From Acanthaster planci (Eukaryota; Echinodermata; Asteroidea; Valvatida; Acanthasteridae), in contig NW_019091382.1 of assembly GCF_001949145.1 (NCBI RefSeq), positions 1,553,865-1,583,180 on the forward strand: 29,316 bases of DNA, read 5' to 3'. A program made the translations under genes and the position numbers. The notes beneath the pieces are model-generated. The model saw only the letters and a program-made list of their open reading frames with translations, had not been told where the DNA came from and did no database searches. How positions within the stretch are numbered: the first letter of the stretch is position 1; each line of letters starts with the position of its first letter. Positions 18,155-29,316 of the stretch are shown one piece after another.

Positions 18155-19047
18155 AATACAAGTTACAGGAACCAGACACATAACCAGGGAGTGTACAAAC
18201 AAAGAAAAGGCAAAAAATTCACACAATTGCGATTTTTCAGAATTTGCTCAAAAAGAAACAGTCTCTTGTTGTAAATAACGGTGCTCTATATGTCAAATTG
18301 ATTGGATGTACATGTACCTACATTGTACATTAACCAGAATCCTTTAAGGAGTTTTATGTACAATGTAGACGGATTTCATACATGTAGGCAGGCTCATCCA
18401 ACTTGCTGGTGCTTTCCATTGGGCTTGTTACTTGTAGAAAATTTGGATACAAAAAAGTGCCTGGTAGGTTATTGCGGACGGTGGCAGATTCGGGGGATTT
18501 TAAGAGGAAGGTTCAATCTATCCTTCAAAAGCCACAAGTGATTTCTGGTTTTTGTGGCATTTAGAAAGGAATGTTCACGAGCTGCCGCGCCATTGCAACA
18601 TGTTCATACAGTGTATGCCGTTGGGTTTTTTCCCTGCTCAGTGGAGGATTTTGCAGTATTCTGAACGATTTTTCCCAAAAGTGTGTCTGGTCAAAAGACA
18701 AATCAATTGTTTTTGGCAGCTTAAAGTCCGCTTCTGATATAAAAAGCCCAAACCAAAAGTTTTACGAGACATTTGAAATTTGTCACTTATGAAACCTGTC
18801 ATCTAACAAGCTTCTCAGAAATGGAAAAATGTACCATGCTTGAGGAAAAAAATCCGAGGTGTACAAGTACTATTTTATTGCACTAAAGTAAAGAATTTAA
18901 ATGTATGTGTACATAGGAAGTCGTGTACAACCGCTGGAATAGTTTATTTGTAGCTGTATTCTCTCTGTATATTTTGTATGGTGAAGAAGGACTTTGTTTG
19001 CACAGTACTTTTCGAGGAACTATTTAATGAAATCAGTCAAACTATGG
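18155..19047. other. Gene-less stretch
   Basis: AT-rich, with a small inverted repeat (ACCTACATTGTACAT / ATGTACAATGTAGA, about 18316-18370). The short ORFs on the plus strand have no recognisable domains. No gene is seen. Confidence 0.5.
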
Positions 19048-19165
19048 CTGCATCCGAATCTCTTGTCTAGAGCTAGGTGTAGGTCTTCGTTCCATTGGAA
19101 ATGTGTGAAGACGCGCAGACAATAGACCTAGCCGTAGCTCTGGAAGCCCGTTTCGGACACGGTCT
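19048..19165. mobile_element. Small hAT-like foldback element
   Basis: GCATCCGAATCTCTTGTCTA, then GAGCTAGGTGTAGGTCTTCG, faces, inverted, GTGTCCGAAACGGGCTTCCA and GAGCTACGGCTAGGTCT. The arms are imperfect and about 40-45 bp long. No target duplication could be fixed. Confidence 0.55.
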
Positions 19166-19616
19166 ATCTCTCATCCTGTTTGCCAGTCTCTAGGTGTACT
19201 GTATATATTAAACAGATGTAATTTTTCTATCATCATTTAGGCCAGGAATTTTAAAGAGTCTGCTTAGCAGGTTTTTTTTTACTTCAAACTTTCCAAGTGC
19301 AACTCTGTGTCTCAGTTAATCTTATTTTAGTGTTTATTCCATTATTTCAAAGGGTATTTTGCAGCCTTGTTGGTTTTCATGCTGATTACATGTATCCACA
19401 TCTGTGAGCCAAACTGGGAAGTCATCCTGTGAAGAATACCTGAATGTCATGGTGGTTTGTGCGCAAAAAGTGCTGGGTTTGTAAAAAATATTTTGCTGGT
19501 CTAAATGTTCGTTTGTTCACTGTTTAGTTAGTACTGTACATATGTACATGCATGTACATGGCAACAAACCAGAGAGTAACCCTCTTAGAAATGTGGGCAG
19601 GTCCACGACCACAATC

Positions 19617-20137
19617 TTAAAGCCTGGTTTCTATATGGTCGTTTTTAACGCAGACGGAATGCAAGACGTGAAGATGCAGACAAGTATGGAAGAGACGGTG
19701 CATGGCGTCATCCCACCTTGAAATTGAAACAAAATGGCGTCCAAAGCTGTGATTTTTTTTTAACGGAAAATATGCTTGTAGATTGACTGTACCGCCTCAT
19801 GATGCCAAACCTCTGCTCCAGTTTCATGCATGTCATTGATGGTCAGCTACATGTATATCTAACATTAATAAGGTGAAAATGGGCAAAATTCCTGAACCTA
19901 ATCAGGAGGGACACTGTTACATGCCAGTCATGCCAGCATGGAGGTTTGTATAGGGATACCACGGCTACGTACTTGACGTAGACAGTTGGTTCGCCGATCG
20001 TTCTCGGGCTGGTTTGCGTTTGTCTGCGTTGTCGTTGACACCTCCTTTTGGCATGTTCCCATATGTCCGCATTGCAGTTTGCGGCTTGATTGCGTTGCTG
20101 TCTGCATTTCTTAGGTCGATATGGAAACCAGTCTTAA
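19617..20137. mobile_element. PiggyBac-type MITE flanked by TTAA
   Basis: TTAA at 19617-19620 is followed by AGCCTGGTTTCTATATGGTC. The other end reads GGTCGATATGGAAACCAGTC and TTAA at 20134-20137. The inverted ends share CTGGTTTC(T/C)ATAT, and further inside GCAGAC/GTCTGC words recur. The 513-bp interior has no transposase. A TTAA duplication is the hallmark of the piggyBac superfamily. Confidence 0.75.
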
Positions 20138-23100
20138 CTGAAAAACCTACGCACAGAATGACATCCTGGCAACAGTACCCTTTCATGTCCTGGAAAGCAT
20201 GGACAATTTTGAGTGTATAAAAAGTGACTTTTTTCAGTACATTTAATCAAACACGAACATCAAGTAACTTTCATAAATTAGAGAAGAGTAAAAGATGCAG
20301 GAAAAAATCTCCAAAAATTCATTGCACGTTGGCTACCGATTACGAGGATACTCGTCATAACAGGTGTACCGGATTCTGCCACTACGGTTATAGGCATAGG
20401 AAATGAAAGGCTATTGTAATGTAAATTGAATACACTAAAGAACACAAAGAACACTGCTGGCAGTGGCGAGGGCATACATCTGTGAAAGGCTCATATTCAG
20501 ATAGTCACCTGAAAAGGACATGTACATGTACCTATTAATTTATTAAATATGCACCCATGTGTACAACGCTTGGGATTTGTGGGAATGCCCTGTGAAATTA
20601 TGCATGGCAGTCGATGTGTTAATATGGAGAAATGCAGGAGAGAAACTATCTAGTGTAAGTGGAAGTCGAGTTTCAGAATACTGGTGCATTGTACCAATGG
20701 GACCTATTTCACGTACCACAATAGTACATGTACATGTATCTTGTATATGTATCTTGTACATGTACATGTCTTGACCCAAAGTTCATTTCTTTCTAGCACC
20801 TGTATATTGATCATTTTTATAAATTTGGAGCCTGATTTTTTGTGCGTGTGCCCCTGACACGATCTGTCCTTTCAGAACGTGCTCTTTAATTTCCAAGAGT
20901 GATGGAGTTAAATGCAAATTACCTGCCAAACAAATAAGAACAAATTGAAGTCTCTTTTAATATTTCCCCTGTCAAATTACACAGATCAGGTGTAACAGAC
21001 ACAAATATGTCACATCTTTGGCCCACATGTACTGAAGTGGAGTGCTGATGTAATGTAAATTTCTGCAGTGAGGTTCCCGTAATTTAGTTCTCATAGCAGA
21101 GCAAGTTTTCTTTATATAGTTTTCGATACATGTACTTAAACATACCGGCCAGTGTACATGTTGAAAGTGTACACACTGTACATCTGCATGTATGCACTAC
21201 ACCAAAGTTCTTTCAGCTAGTTGTTTTAAATCTTTTTCTAACTTTTTATTGCCACGCACTCCTCGCCTGTAACAAAGCAGTCTCCTTTTAGAAGGGACCT
21301 GCCATGGATGAACGGGTGAAGGAATTTTCCAGCGAGAGTGCAGTGAAAGGGCAAAATGACCCCGTAATTTGGTTGCCCATTTAAAAGGTTTGCTTTTCAG
21401 ATCATTTGTTGCCTATAGGGAGTTGGCATGAATGGTTGCCCCACCAAAGCAACCCTCCTTTGTGCTGTGTCTGGATGACAGAAAGACGTCGGGGAAAACT
21501 TTGGCAGGCAGGTTTATACTGGTATTTGGGAGGGGGGGTTGTATTATGGCATTATATTTTCCAAGAGCTTGCATGTATATTTGAGCTATGTATTATTAAA
21601 TGATGGATTCTTGGGGTAAACTGTGTTTTAAGTGTTTTTTTCTACTCTCCTACTGATTATGTACGTTTGCCATAAAAATTTGCAAAATATAAAAAATTCA
21701 ATAGTCTATTAAAACCAGTGTGGCATTTGTTTTTTTTAATGAGTTGAAATTCATAGTTGCATACCTGTGTGAACTTGCAAAGAGTTGATAAGTATGTAAA
21801 ACACAGTACATGTACCCGCATATGGTTTGTTGCCCAAACATCACCCTGGCTATGTTTTGTAACTAAAAAATTACATCTGTGTACAGGTCAGGAAAATCAA
21901 TACGTGTGTGAGGCCTTGAATTTTTTTTAAAAAACCATCCAGAACATATATTCTAAGTGCACGTTTCCACCACTGGATGGCAGTGTGTGCATATCGGATA
22001 GCCATCAGTGATTTTATTAGAGTTACGCGTATGCCTCTGTCGAATGGACGTCCAGCCCGACGTGCAAATTACATGAAGGCATAGCGAGCGACATGAGTTA
22101 CATGTAATTGATTGCATAAGACAAATTCTGTGGTACTTCTGGGCAGTGCTTCCCCTGCGATAATAAATAACATGCATTGTTAAGATTTCAGGTCTCAAAT
22201 GACACCACAGTCTGCCCCTGGCTTCTTTGTGTTTGATAGATACAATGCCATCCATGTGTCCATTTACACCCATGCACACAAGTATATGGCATGTATATTT
22301 TGAATGCATATATACGGTCAGCTCTTTTCATGTCAGTTTTTCTGTCAGAAGGCTTCTAACTCTATGACTGGTCCTTGGTACAAAATAGAATAATTCCTAA
22401 AGTGTTACAAATCCCAGGCAGCTATCAAAATGCCAGATAATCATATACGTAGTAAAAAATAAAAATACGACCCTCTCTAAATTTAATGGGACAAATGAAC
22501 ACTTCGAATAAATTTGTGGTGAAAATTGAGAAACAATCAATGGGCAGTTTTCCTGCCAACGTTGGCCGCCCATACAAAGTGCAAGCATAACGAGAGTGGT
22601 CTATACAAAACTGCAACGGTGACTGGTGTAATTTTCTGTATCCTGTGCGGGGGAACTATGGCATATTTTTCTCGTCAGTAGCAAATATTTCTACTGCATT
22701 TACATGTCTGTGTCAGAGAGGTCCGCCATGAAAGGCCAAGTGAAAAAACAACAGACCCCTCCCACAGCCTGCCAAAACCTCCTTGTCAGAAGAGTTAGGT
22801 TTCATGTTGTTCCCCATCAAAACTTGAATATGCCACTCCATTGGTGCGCTGGTACATAATAGGTGTGCGTGTACAAGAATGCCTACGTACATTGTACATG
22901 AAGTGTTACGCATCTAGGCACGACATGGTTTGTGAACGAGTTACATGTCCCACAGGTCTCCCTCCCCACACACTTGATCAGAAAACAACAGGGTGGGGTT
23001 TTATGGATTAGTCCATTAATGGCTGATGCCAGATGGTCTCAAAATTCCCCCCCCCACCTGACAAATGTTTTGCCACTGCTGGTTGGCAGAAGTTTCACAG

Positions 23101-24654
23101 TAGTGAAGAAAATTCATGTTTACATATTTTCATCGAGTTATTTACGTTAATACGATGCCACCTTAATGTGTACATGTACACACGTGTACAATTCCCTACA
23201 TTTACTGTTTTTAATGTGCATTTTGTATTCCAAATTTTTGAAAGCATATTAATGCATTAATGTGAATCGAGTAAAATATGCCGTAGAATCAGCATTGTAA
23301 TTGTTTTATTTTTACACAAAAAAGAAGGAAATTTGGGATAATAATTGTTTCAGTAAAGCCACCTAACTTTAGCAAACAATGAAAATGCCATGAATTACAT
23401 GTAAGCAATACCCTTTGAGAGAGATGAACATCTCAACCAGTTTTCAATACATGCATTTAAAATTATTTCAAAAGAGTTTGATTTTTTGGGGGGGAGGGTT
23501 AAAGATATTTGTAAATTTGTGTCCGCTCATACAAAAGAATTGCGTTTGCGCTTATCCAAATAAACCCAAGAACAGCTTATTGTTGCGTTTATTGCATTTC
23601 AATCCTGCGACTGATTCACAATGGTCCCCGATATCTGTCTGGGTCTAACGGAACACAGCCCAAATAAGAACAAGGAAATCGGCGCGGATTGTTCACAGGT
23701 GACAGTTTATTAATAACACTGACTGGCTCTGCTGAAAGATGTAACTAGACTGTATTCAGTTACAACGGAAGTTGGCTGGGTTACAGAACTTTGGTCTGTC
23801 AGAGGACTGTTTTTTTCTGTTCATAAGCAGTTTATATGAGCAAAAAGTTGTGTTTTCTGAGTATATCACATTGAAAAATGTGATTTTGGTAACTAAAATC
23901 AAACTGTTTGACGCTACTTTGCTGGGATTGTGCACATTATGGTGAAATATGGGAATAGGGTGGTGCAATATGCACTCTAGCAGGTGCATGCATCACCCAC
24001 GTGAATTGGCGTAATGGAGATTACTCTCACTGAAGCACACAGCCTGTATGGACTACAAGGTTAGGGGGCCCCTGATTAATTGGCGTTATTGAACTGCGTC
24101 TCCCTTTTAACCTTTGGGATTCCCAACTAACCAATGTTTGCAAAGTCCAACACCTGTTTATAACTATGAAGAGTATTTTATAAAAGCGATCACGTCCGTC
24201 ATTAATGTTGCTGAAGGCGCTGCATCGTTATTTTTCCTCCCATAAACATAGGGTATGGCGCAAACAGCTTTCACCACGACAACCATCTCTGCCCTAACCA
24301 TACTAACAGGTACATGTACCCATTTATACTCCTGGGAGGGGAGAGGCAAGCAGGGTTGGGGTTACAGCTCCTTACCGCCAGGTTTCATGCCTCTGCCTTT
24401 GTGCGGTATCAGCAAATGAGAATGACGTTCAAATTCTGATAAAGGCAAGGAGAGGTGCAAACAGGGTTTACACTGCGGAGTATTGAGTTTTCACAAATGT
24501 AGGATGATACCTCCCAGCAAAAAATGCACAGGAATAAAGGTTACATCAATTAGTGTGCAATGTGAAGTTCCCAAGCCCTGAATCATCTCAATAGGTCTGT
24601 TGGTTGATACAGTGGAACACCTACACACTTAATTAATTACATCTAGATACAAAT
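20138..24654. other. Long gene-less stretch between XXYLT1 and PSMB6
   Basis: About 4.5 kb without a supported gene. Apart from the repeat at 20845-20931, it holds many TACATGTA or GTACATGTAC words (for example 20518-20529, 20723-20737, 20757-20769, 21808, 23168, 24311), a few poly-G or poly-C runs and short accidental ORFs. No tRNA or conserved RNA is recognised. Confidence 0.5.
20845..20931 (-). repeat. Dispersed repeat, copy 2
   Basis: On the minus strand it reads GTTTGGCAGGTAATTTGCAT, then CTTGGAAATTAAAGAGCACG and ends CGTGTCAGGGGCACACG, matching 10125-10224. It lies in the gene-less stretch behind XXYLT1. Confidence 0.65.
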
Positions 24655-24782
24655 CTATCCCTCGTAGAACCTTGGTAGCTCGTTGCCAAGGATTGTCTTT
24701 CGTTCGACGCCGTCTTTTGTGATAATAGCTAGCCGAATGATGCCACCACTCGAACCATCTCGCATCATGGCCAGGGCCAGAC
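24655..24782 (-). CDS. PSMB6: PSMB6 terminal exon
   Basis: The exon follows acceptor TTTCGACAG and encodes [41 protein letters not shown] and TAG at 24657-24655. It contains the conserved Asp-Gly-Ser cluster near the active site. No strong poly(A) signal lies close behind the stop. Confidence 0.95.
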
Positions 24783-27700
24783 CTGTCGAAAGAAACGGGT
24801 AAACAAAGGAACCAGAAACATTCTGAATCCTGCCAAAGCCGCAAGAGGGTAAATGGGGGTTGAGATGGGGTTGGGCTGGGGTGAAACCATACCAAAATGG
24901 CGTGACCTTCTTTTAAAAGCCCAGTATCATATTTGCAGTTGTTCATAATGTAACTGATGAAATTATTGTCAAAATGCATTCCTGTACTTGGTTTAACCAC
25001 TCAGCACCGGGGAGCCTGGTACCGGAGACGTTGACTTTATACGCATGGCCAGGTTGCCCAAAATCGGACAAACAGAACTGGGCATTGTAACAAAAAAAAC
25101 GGACTCAGAACAAAATACCGAGCTACTGGGAATTCCCAAAAAGTCTCAGCACAGAGTGCTGACATTTGGGGAGGTAATCTATCATTGTTTTGAAACAGTA
25201 TACCAGAATGCTACATTCAGCGCCTGCGGATTATCAGCGAGGACAAAAGTCCTCCAGTACTCAAGCGATGATTGATACAGTACCACTGCAACGGTAATCT
25301 GGCCGCATTTGTAAAGACACCACTGCTGTTCAGCAATGCACTGGGCCAATTTTGGGAACAAAGAAAATTACGGAACACCGCACAATGTGGGCTCTCTTTA
25401 CTGGGCGGCAGGCCTGGCTGCAATACTCCGGCGTCAATGGAGTTCTTTTTTTTTTTTGTCATGTCAGATTAGATTAGCCACCAGACAGTCATTCAGGTAC
25501 ATGTGTAGGTGTAAGCGTCCAGTAAATGAGGTTATGAAAGTTTGAACAATCATGAAAAATCATGAAAAATCGCCTGGCAACTCGTCTTGCATGTGCAAAC
25601 TCCACCCAGCAGGAAGTAGTTAAAGATAGTTATATAATTTAACACCTTGTCAAATACTTCTTTCAGGTAAGATGTCATTTTGAACGAAACAATGAAAGAT
25701 GCCATGAGTAGTTTATTTTTAATATGGATAATTCAACATGCTGGCTCCATGTACAGGAACTTGAATTTTTGTCCAGATAATAGATACTTAAATGTTTTTC
25801 AAATATCAGATTGAATAAGTCCTTTCTTCTTCCCACTTCACGGAATGCCACGATATATCAAAGATTTCCTGAAATTATCTATGCCCTCAAATGGAAGTCA
25901 CTCCAAGCCCGCCTTGCTTATGTTGACCATATAATTGGCCTATCCCAGGCAGCCTCTCGGTGGTGCCCTCTATGGGCTCTGAGCTGGACCAAGAGAGGGG
26001 CAAGTTTCCTTGCTACGGAGGCTCACAAACGACTTTGAAACACAAATATTGCAGCCGCATCGCTGTCAACAAAATGAGCAACCCTGACCAACGTGGCTCT
26101 TTTCAGCCAATGAAAGTTGCTCCTGCTCAGGGCAAATAGGGAATAGCCCTCACTGATGGCATGATTTGCTTTTTCACAACTTACCATTTGCAATGAACTG
26201 GAGGCATTCCTCCTTGGTCATGTTCTCCTTGTAGGATGAGTCAAGGTAACCATAGAGATACGTGCTTCCTGAACCTCCCATGGCAACCGGCTGACGTACA
26301 ATCATGCCCCCAATTGGAACGGAATATACCTGTTGAGACAGGAAGAAATGCCGATGGTGAAATGACGAGGGCCAAGGTTAAATGGAGTAAACAGAAAGAT
26401 GGAGTTTTGTAGGGCTGAGTCAATTGGAATAATTCACCATTCAAATATTCGACCTTCAATTCGATCGAATATCCGAATATTCAGTCGTACCGACCAGCAG
26501 ATTGTTGATGAACAAACCACATACAAAATCAGTTGCAATAACTGTACATTATGTAATAGCTTCTCACATCTAGGAATATCTCCAGACACGATTTAGCAAG
26601 ATTTAAGAGATGAGCAATTCTTCCTGCCCAGTTAAAAATTTCTATTCCTTTTAAAGTGTTTGATGAATAATTTACTTTTGAATCGTTGAAAGATTTCTGA
26701 TGCTTTTATTTAAATCTGCTTGAAACAAGCCTCCATAGTGCAATTTTTTAAAATTAAAATAAACGAAACTCTTCCCTTCTTTTTCATTAATTTTGCATTT
26801 GAACATTTTAATTCGGAAAATAATATTTGAATTTTCGATAATTGATCGAATATTTGGCTATTTTGATATTCGGCACCGCCCTAGACTTTACTATATATCC
26901 CTTAACCCCTTAATACCCAGTATGCAAAGCTCTGTCTAGCAGCAGGTCTGAGTGTGAAGGAACGCTTGGAAGTGGCTATCAAATGTCTTTGAATAACAGG
27001 GATATTTTGATTAATTTTTTGTTTCATTGAAGATGGAGTCATGGGATGTGGATCAATTTCTGCCTCCTTACTCCCTACCTGTCCGCCTTTGACTTTGTCC
27101 CATCCGGCTACAAGGATCCCTGCCGACAGTGAGTCTCTATACTCGTAACACATGTTCCTGAACAGGTTGGCCGCTGTTCGGACGAGGGGGGCCTCTCCTT
27201 CGTTCATGCTGTAGAGACAAGCAAACGAAAACCCATCAATTATTGGTAAATTGTTCAAAGGTCACATTTTGTTCTCCAAGCCGGCAAATTTATTATTCTG
27301 ATAAATGTCCAGCATCAATCAAAATTATCGGGACTACTACTGCGAAGATCACCGAAGCTTGAAAATCACCGAGAAATACAGTCAGGTGTTCCATTCACGC
27401 CAATGCTAGTGATATTTGATAGCACTTTATCAATGCATTGGCCTTGATTTGAAAAGCGAGATTAACTTTTCATTTTGGGAACCTGGGAGTAAAACTGAAG
27501 GTAATCAAAGTTCCTGACAAACTTATGTCAGTTTAAACTGCATCTAAAGTTTGTAAGAAATTATATTGAAAGGTTTACACCATATTGTTTGAAAAAATGA
27601 CAGTGAGGCTTGGAACCCCGAAAAGTCTAGCATCACCCTATGAAAAAGATTACACACAATTAAAGATTTGGGGATCTAAAATAGCTTAATCAGGAGTAAA

Positions 27701-28940
27701 GTTGAATATCGTTACACCTGACTATTGGAACATGTTTCAAAAATAGACTCAGTGCTTGCCTAAATGAAATGTGAACTTGGCCTCTGTGTACAAAACTCTG
27801 CCTTACAGCCAACAGCAAGTCTGACCAAAGACCACTGGTCAGAATGTCATCACATGATCAGCATGAGAAATCGAAAGTGGTCGTACTGCCCGGAGCAGCA
27901 ACAAAGCTGATGGGTCGACCAGACAAGCTGGCCGAAATTTCCAGCTTGGGCAACTTTACCCACTTTTTGTGCTGCAAATGTCACTGCCATGAAAATGAGA
28001 CTTCAACCAGCGTCCACGACTTTCCATTCCGATTTCATCCACTTTGGCAGTGTTACTGAAATGAACTTTGTAGTCTAAAATGTTTCCATCAAACAAACCT
28101 GATGCCGAGCCACATTTATACCTAGTTAACATGAATTTCAAATAACAGGATTTTATCCTTTTAGCCCTCATCTTCAATCCTCCAAAATCTTGCAAGCAGT
28201 TTTGGAGGAATTTGAAGAATTGAGCCTGTATGGCAAATCTCCAAAAGGACGCTTTGTGTCGAGGTCTTGGGTTAAACCTGGTCTTGTTTTATGCTCTGCC
28301 ATGCATAAATTCAAGCCAAGATTGCACGGAAAATCATCCATACTGCTCCAGGACACTGTTTGCACTGCCCCAACATGGCAGGAATTTCCTGAGGATTTTT
28401 AAAGGATTGTGGCCTCCACAGAGCATGTTCAAGAAATATCAGGAGGTTTGTGGAGGATTTTTAAGGCAGAAACCAATTTTTCCATGGAGGTAGTTGGAGG
28501 ATTTTGAAGGATCGAGGATGCATCCAAGCCAAAAGGGCCTAATTGGGCACAGGGTTATATACATCACCACGAGACAAATGTCACCAAAATTTGCCAGCTG
28601 TTTCCAGAACACTTACTGGCCAAGTGGCTACTAGACATCTACACTAGCAAGCAAAAGACTGGAGGTCAACGCCACGCCCCACCCCCCACAGTGTGAGTGC
28701 TAACAAGAACAGTGACAGTGAACGGCACTTTCCTAACCTACACAAGAAGGACACAGCCCACAAACGCTGTGGTAGGAAATGGAAACTTTGTGCGACGGTG
28801 GGACTTGCCTGTGGAAATCCAGCTGATAAGAGACGATGTCGGCGATGGCTTGGGTGTCTGCTGCCGAACCTGACCGACAGCAGTAGATGTAATCGTGGAC
28901 CTTGGTCAGTTTGTCGGTCACCCGGTTGCCAATGTAGGCA
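24655..28940 (-). CDS. PSMB6: Proteasome subunit beta type-6 (beta1, caspase-like), 5' part outside window
   Basis: Four minus-strand exons (28940-28809, 27208-27079, 26329-26185, 24782-24655) join in phase into about 177 residues of the mature subunit, from about position 24 (human mature numbering) to the C-terminus. Beta1 carries the post-acidic (caspase-like) activity of the 20S core. Visible: [30 protein letters not shown] with the catalytic-site lysine (Lys33) and Arg45 of the S1 pocket; [33 protein letters not shown] and [23 protein letters not shown]; and [22 protein letters not shown] with the conserved Asp and Ser. Arg45 argues for the constitutive PSMB6 and against the immunoproteasome PSMB9 type. 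The propeptide and catalytic Thr1 would be encoded beyond 29316. The C-terminus ends NELPRFYEG. Confidence 0.95.
26185..26329 (-). CDS. PSMB6: PSMB6 internal exon (residues about 111-158)
   Basis: The exon follows acceptor TCTCAACAG and ends AATG before GTAAGT. It encodes [21 protein letters not shown], then STYLYGYLD and [12 protein letters not shown], all near-identical to human PSMB6. The last G joins GT of the next exon (Gly). Confidence 0.95.
26410..26883 (-). mobile_element. hAT-like nonautonomous element (copy 2), in PSMB6 intron
   Basis: The ends are TAGGGCTGAGTC (26410) and, inverted, TAGGGCGGTGCCGAATATC (from 26883). Both flank ATTCGA-rich palindromic stretches typical of small hAT-like elements. 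The half at 26410-26668 is shared with 16596-16865. No clear target duplication is visible. Confidence 0.6.
27079..27208 (-). CDS. PSMB6: PSMB6 internal exon (residues about 67-110)
   Basis: The exon follows acceptor GTCTCTACAG and ends GGACAG before GTAGGG. The translation [20 protein letters not shown]...[15 protein letters not shown] matches the corresponding human PSMB6 segment (ending EGGQ) and leaves phase 0. Confidence 0.95.
27209..28808 (-). other. PSMB6 intron of the GC-AG class
   Basis: On the minus strand the intron starts GCAAGT (28808-28803) after CACAG and ends CTCTACAG (27209). Only this junction yields [15 protein letters not shown] in frame. It contains a region around 28160-28510 with repeated GGAGGATTTT words on both strands, possibly a decayed foldback element. 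Confidence 0.85.
28809..28940 (-). CDS. PSMB6: PSMB6 internal exon (residues about 24-66)
   Basis: The exon starts after acceptor GTTTTGAAG with one base completing a Gly codon, then [19 protein letters not shown]. It contains Lys33 and Arg45-Ser-Gly47. It ends CAC AG before GCAAGT, a GC-type donor; the AG is completed by the C of the next exon to give Ser, as in human ...GFHS. Confidence 0.93.
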
Positions 28941-29186
28941 CTTCAAAACGCAAAAAGAACAACATGTAGGGAAGGCGTGATTGAAGAAAGTCAGAAATCC
29001 ACTGAAAACGTTAGGGGACCCAAAAACTAAATTTCAGAAGATGATGTAACATAATCCATTAATCTGAACTCTGAACTGGATAAAAGTAACAAACCACTTT
29101 TTAAAACCTGTTTCTCATTCTTAGACATGACAAATTTTCCAGTGGCATATTAACTTGGGGGGATGGGGGACATGGTGGATATGTAG

Positions 29187-29316
29187 CCCAGGTTGGATGT
29201 CGTCTACACTGCATTGCGACTAACGTACAGGGTATAAAAGTCCTCCTGCATTGCAAAATTTTTTTCAATGTTTTTTTCTCAAATGATACCCTGCAAAGTC
29301 AGCTTAACCCTAACTG
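29187..29316. repeat. Partial copy of the CCCAGGTTGG dispersed element at the right edge
   Basis: TAGCCCAGGTTGGATGTCGT followed by CTACAC resembles 13726-13752 (TAGCCCAGGTTGGACGACGTCAACAC). The window ends before an inverted partner can be seen. Confidence 0.45.

Noticed and set aside
24629-25000. 123-codon minus-strand ORF around the PSMB6 terminal exon
   Set aside because: It is out of frame with the proteasome sequence and crosses the exon acceptor.
1-29316. tRNA or rRNA genes, CRISPR arrays, phage, operon or defence systems
   Set aside because: None was seen. The sequence is a eukaryotic chromosome with spliced genes; the only tRNA-like signal is the degenerate SINE near 6590.

Overview
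This is a eukaryotic nuclear window, not bacterial: genes are split into short exons with GT-AG junctions, the long introns and intergenic DNA are AT-rich, and small foldback and terminal-inverted-repeat (MITE-like) elements are frequent. Single exons are joined here by splice phase and by recalled similarity to vertebrate proteins. The gene set (MIIP, XXYLT1, PSMB6 homologues) together with the many palindromic TACATGTA/GTACATGTAC words suggests a marine invertebrate deuterostome, perhaps an echinoderm such as a sea star. The species guess is inference and is not secure. One ambiguous base (n at 10124) fits a draft assembly.

Layout. (1) 1-4849: no confident gene. It holds several foldback elements, including a very long imperfect inverted repeat (about 1815-2727), and a weak candidate first exon and promoter of a leftward gene near 1519-1700. 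(2) 4850-12112, minus strand: a complete nine-exon MIIP-like gene. All nine exons join in frame to 576 codons plus a stop. (3) 12113-14996: intergenic, with a cluster of palindromic repeats (about 13,000-14,040), a CpG-richer stretch with a CCAAT/GC-box-like site near 14361, and a 49-codon minus-strand ORF that may be an unrecognised exon. (4) 14997-17663, plus strand: a two-exon XXYLT1-like gene (about 601 aa), with a poly(A) signal inside a MITE just behind the stop. (5) 17.8-24.65 kb: no gene seen; it contains a TTAA-flanked piggyBac-type MITE, a hAT-like foldback and many TACATGTA words. (6) 24655-28940, minus strand: the last four coding exons of a PSMB6 (proteasome beta1) homologue. Its 5' part lies beyond the right edge, and one of its introns is of the GC-AG class.

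The three genes have unrelated jobs: a disordered cytoplasmic regulator of migration and mitosis, an ER xylosyltransferase that extends O-glucose glycans on Notch-type EGF repeats, and the caspase-like catalytic subunit of the 20S proteasome. Nothing suggests they act together. I found no operon-like, CRISPR, phage or defence system. The more unusual signals are the long inverted repeat, the GC-AG intron, the changed CxxC site in MIIP, the long stem of XXYLT1, and pairs of related mobile-element copies within the window.
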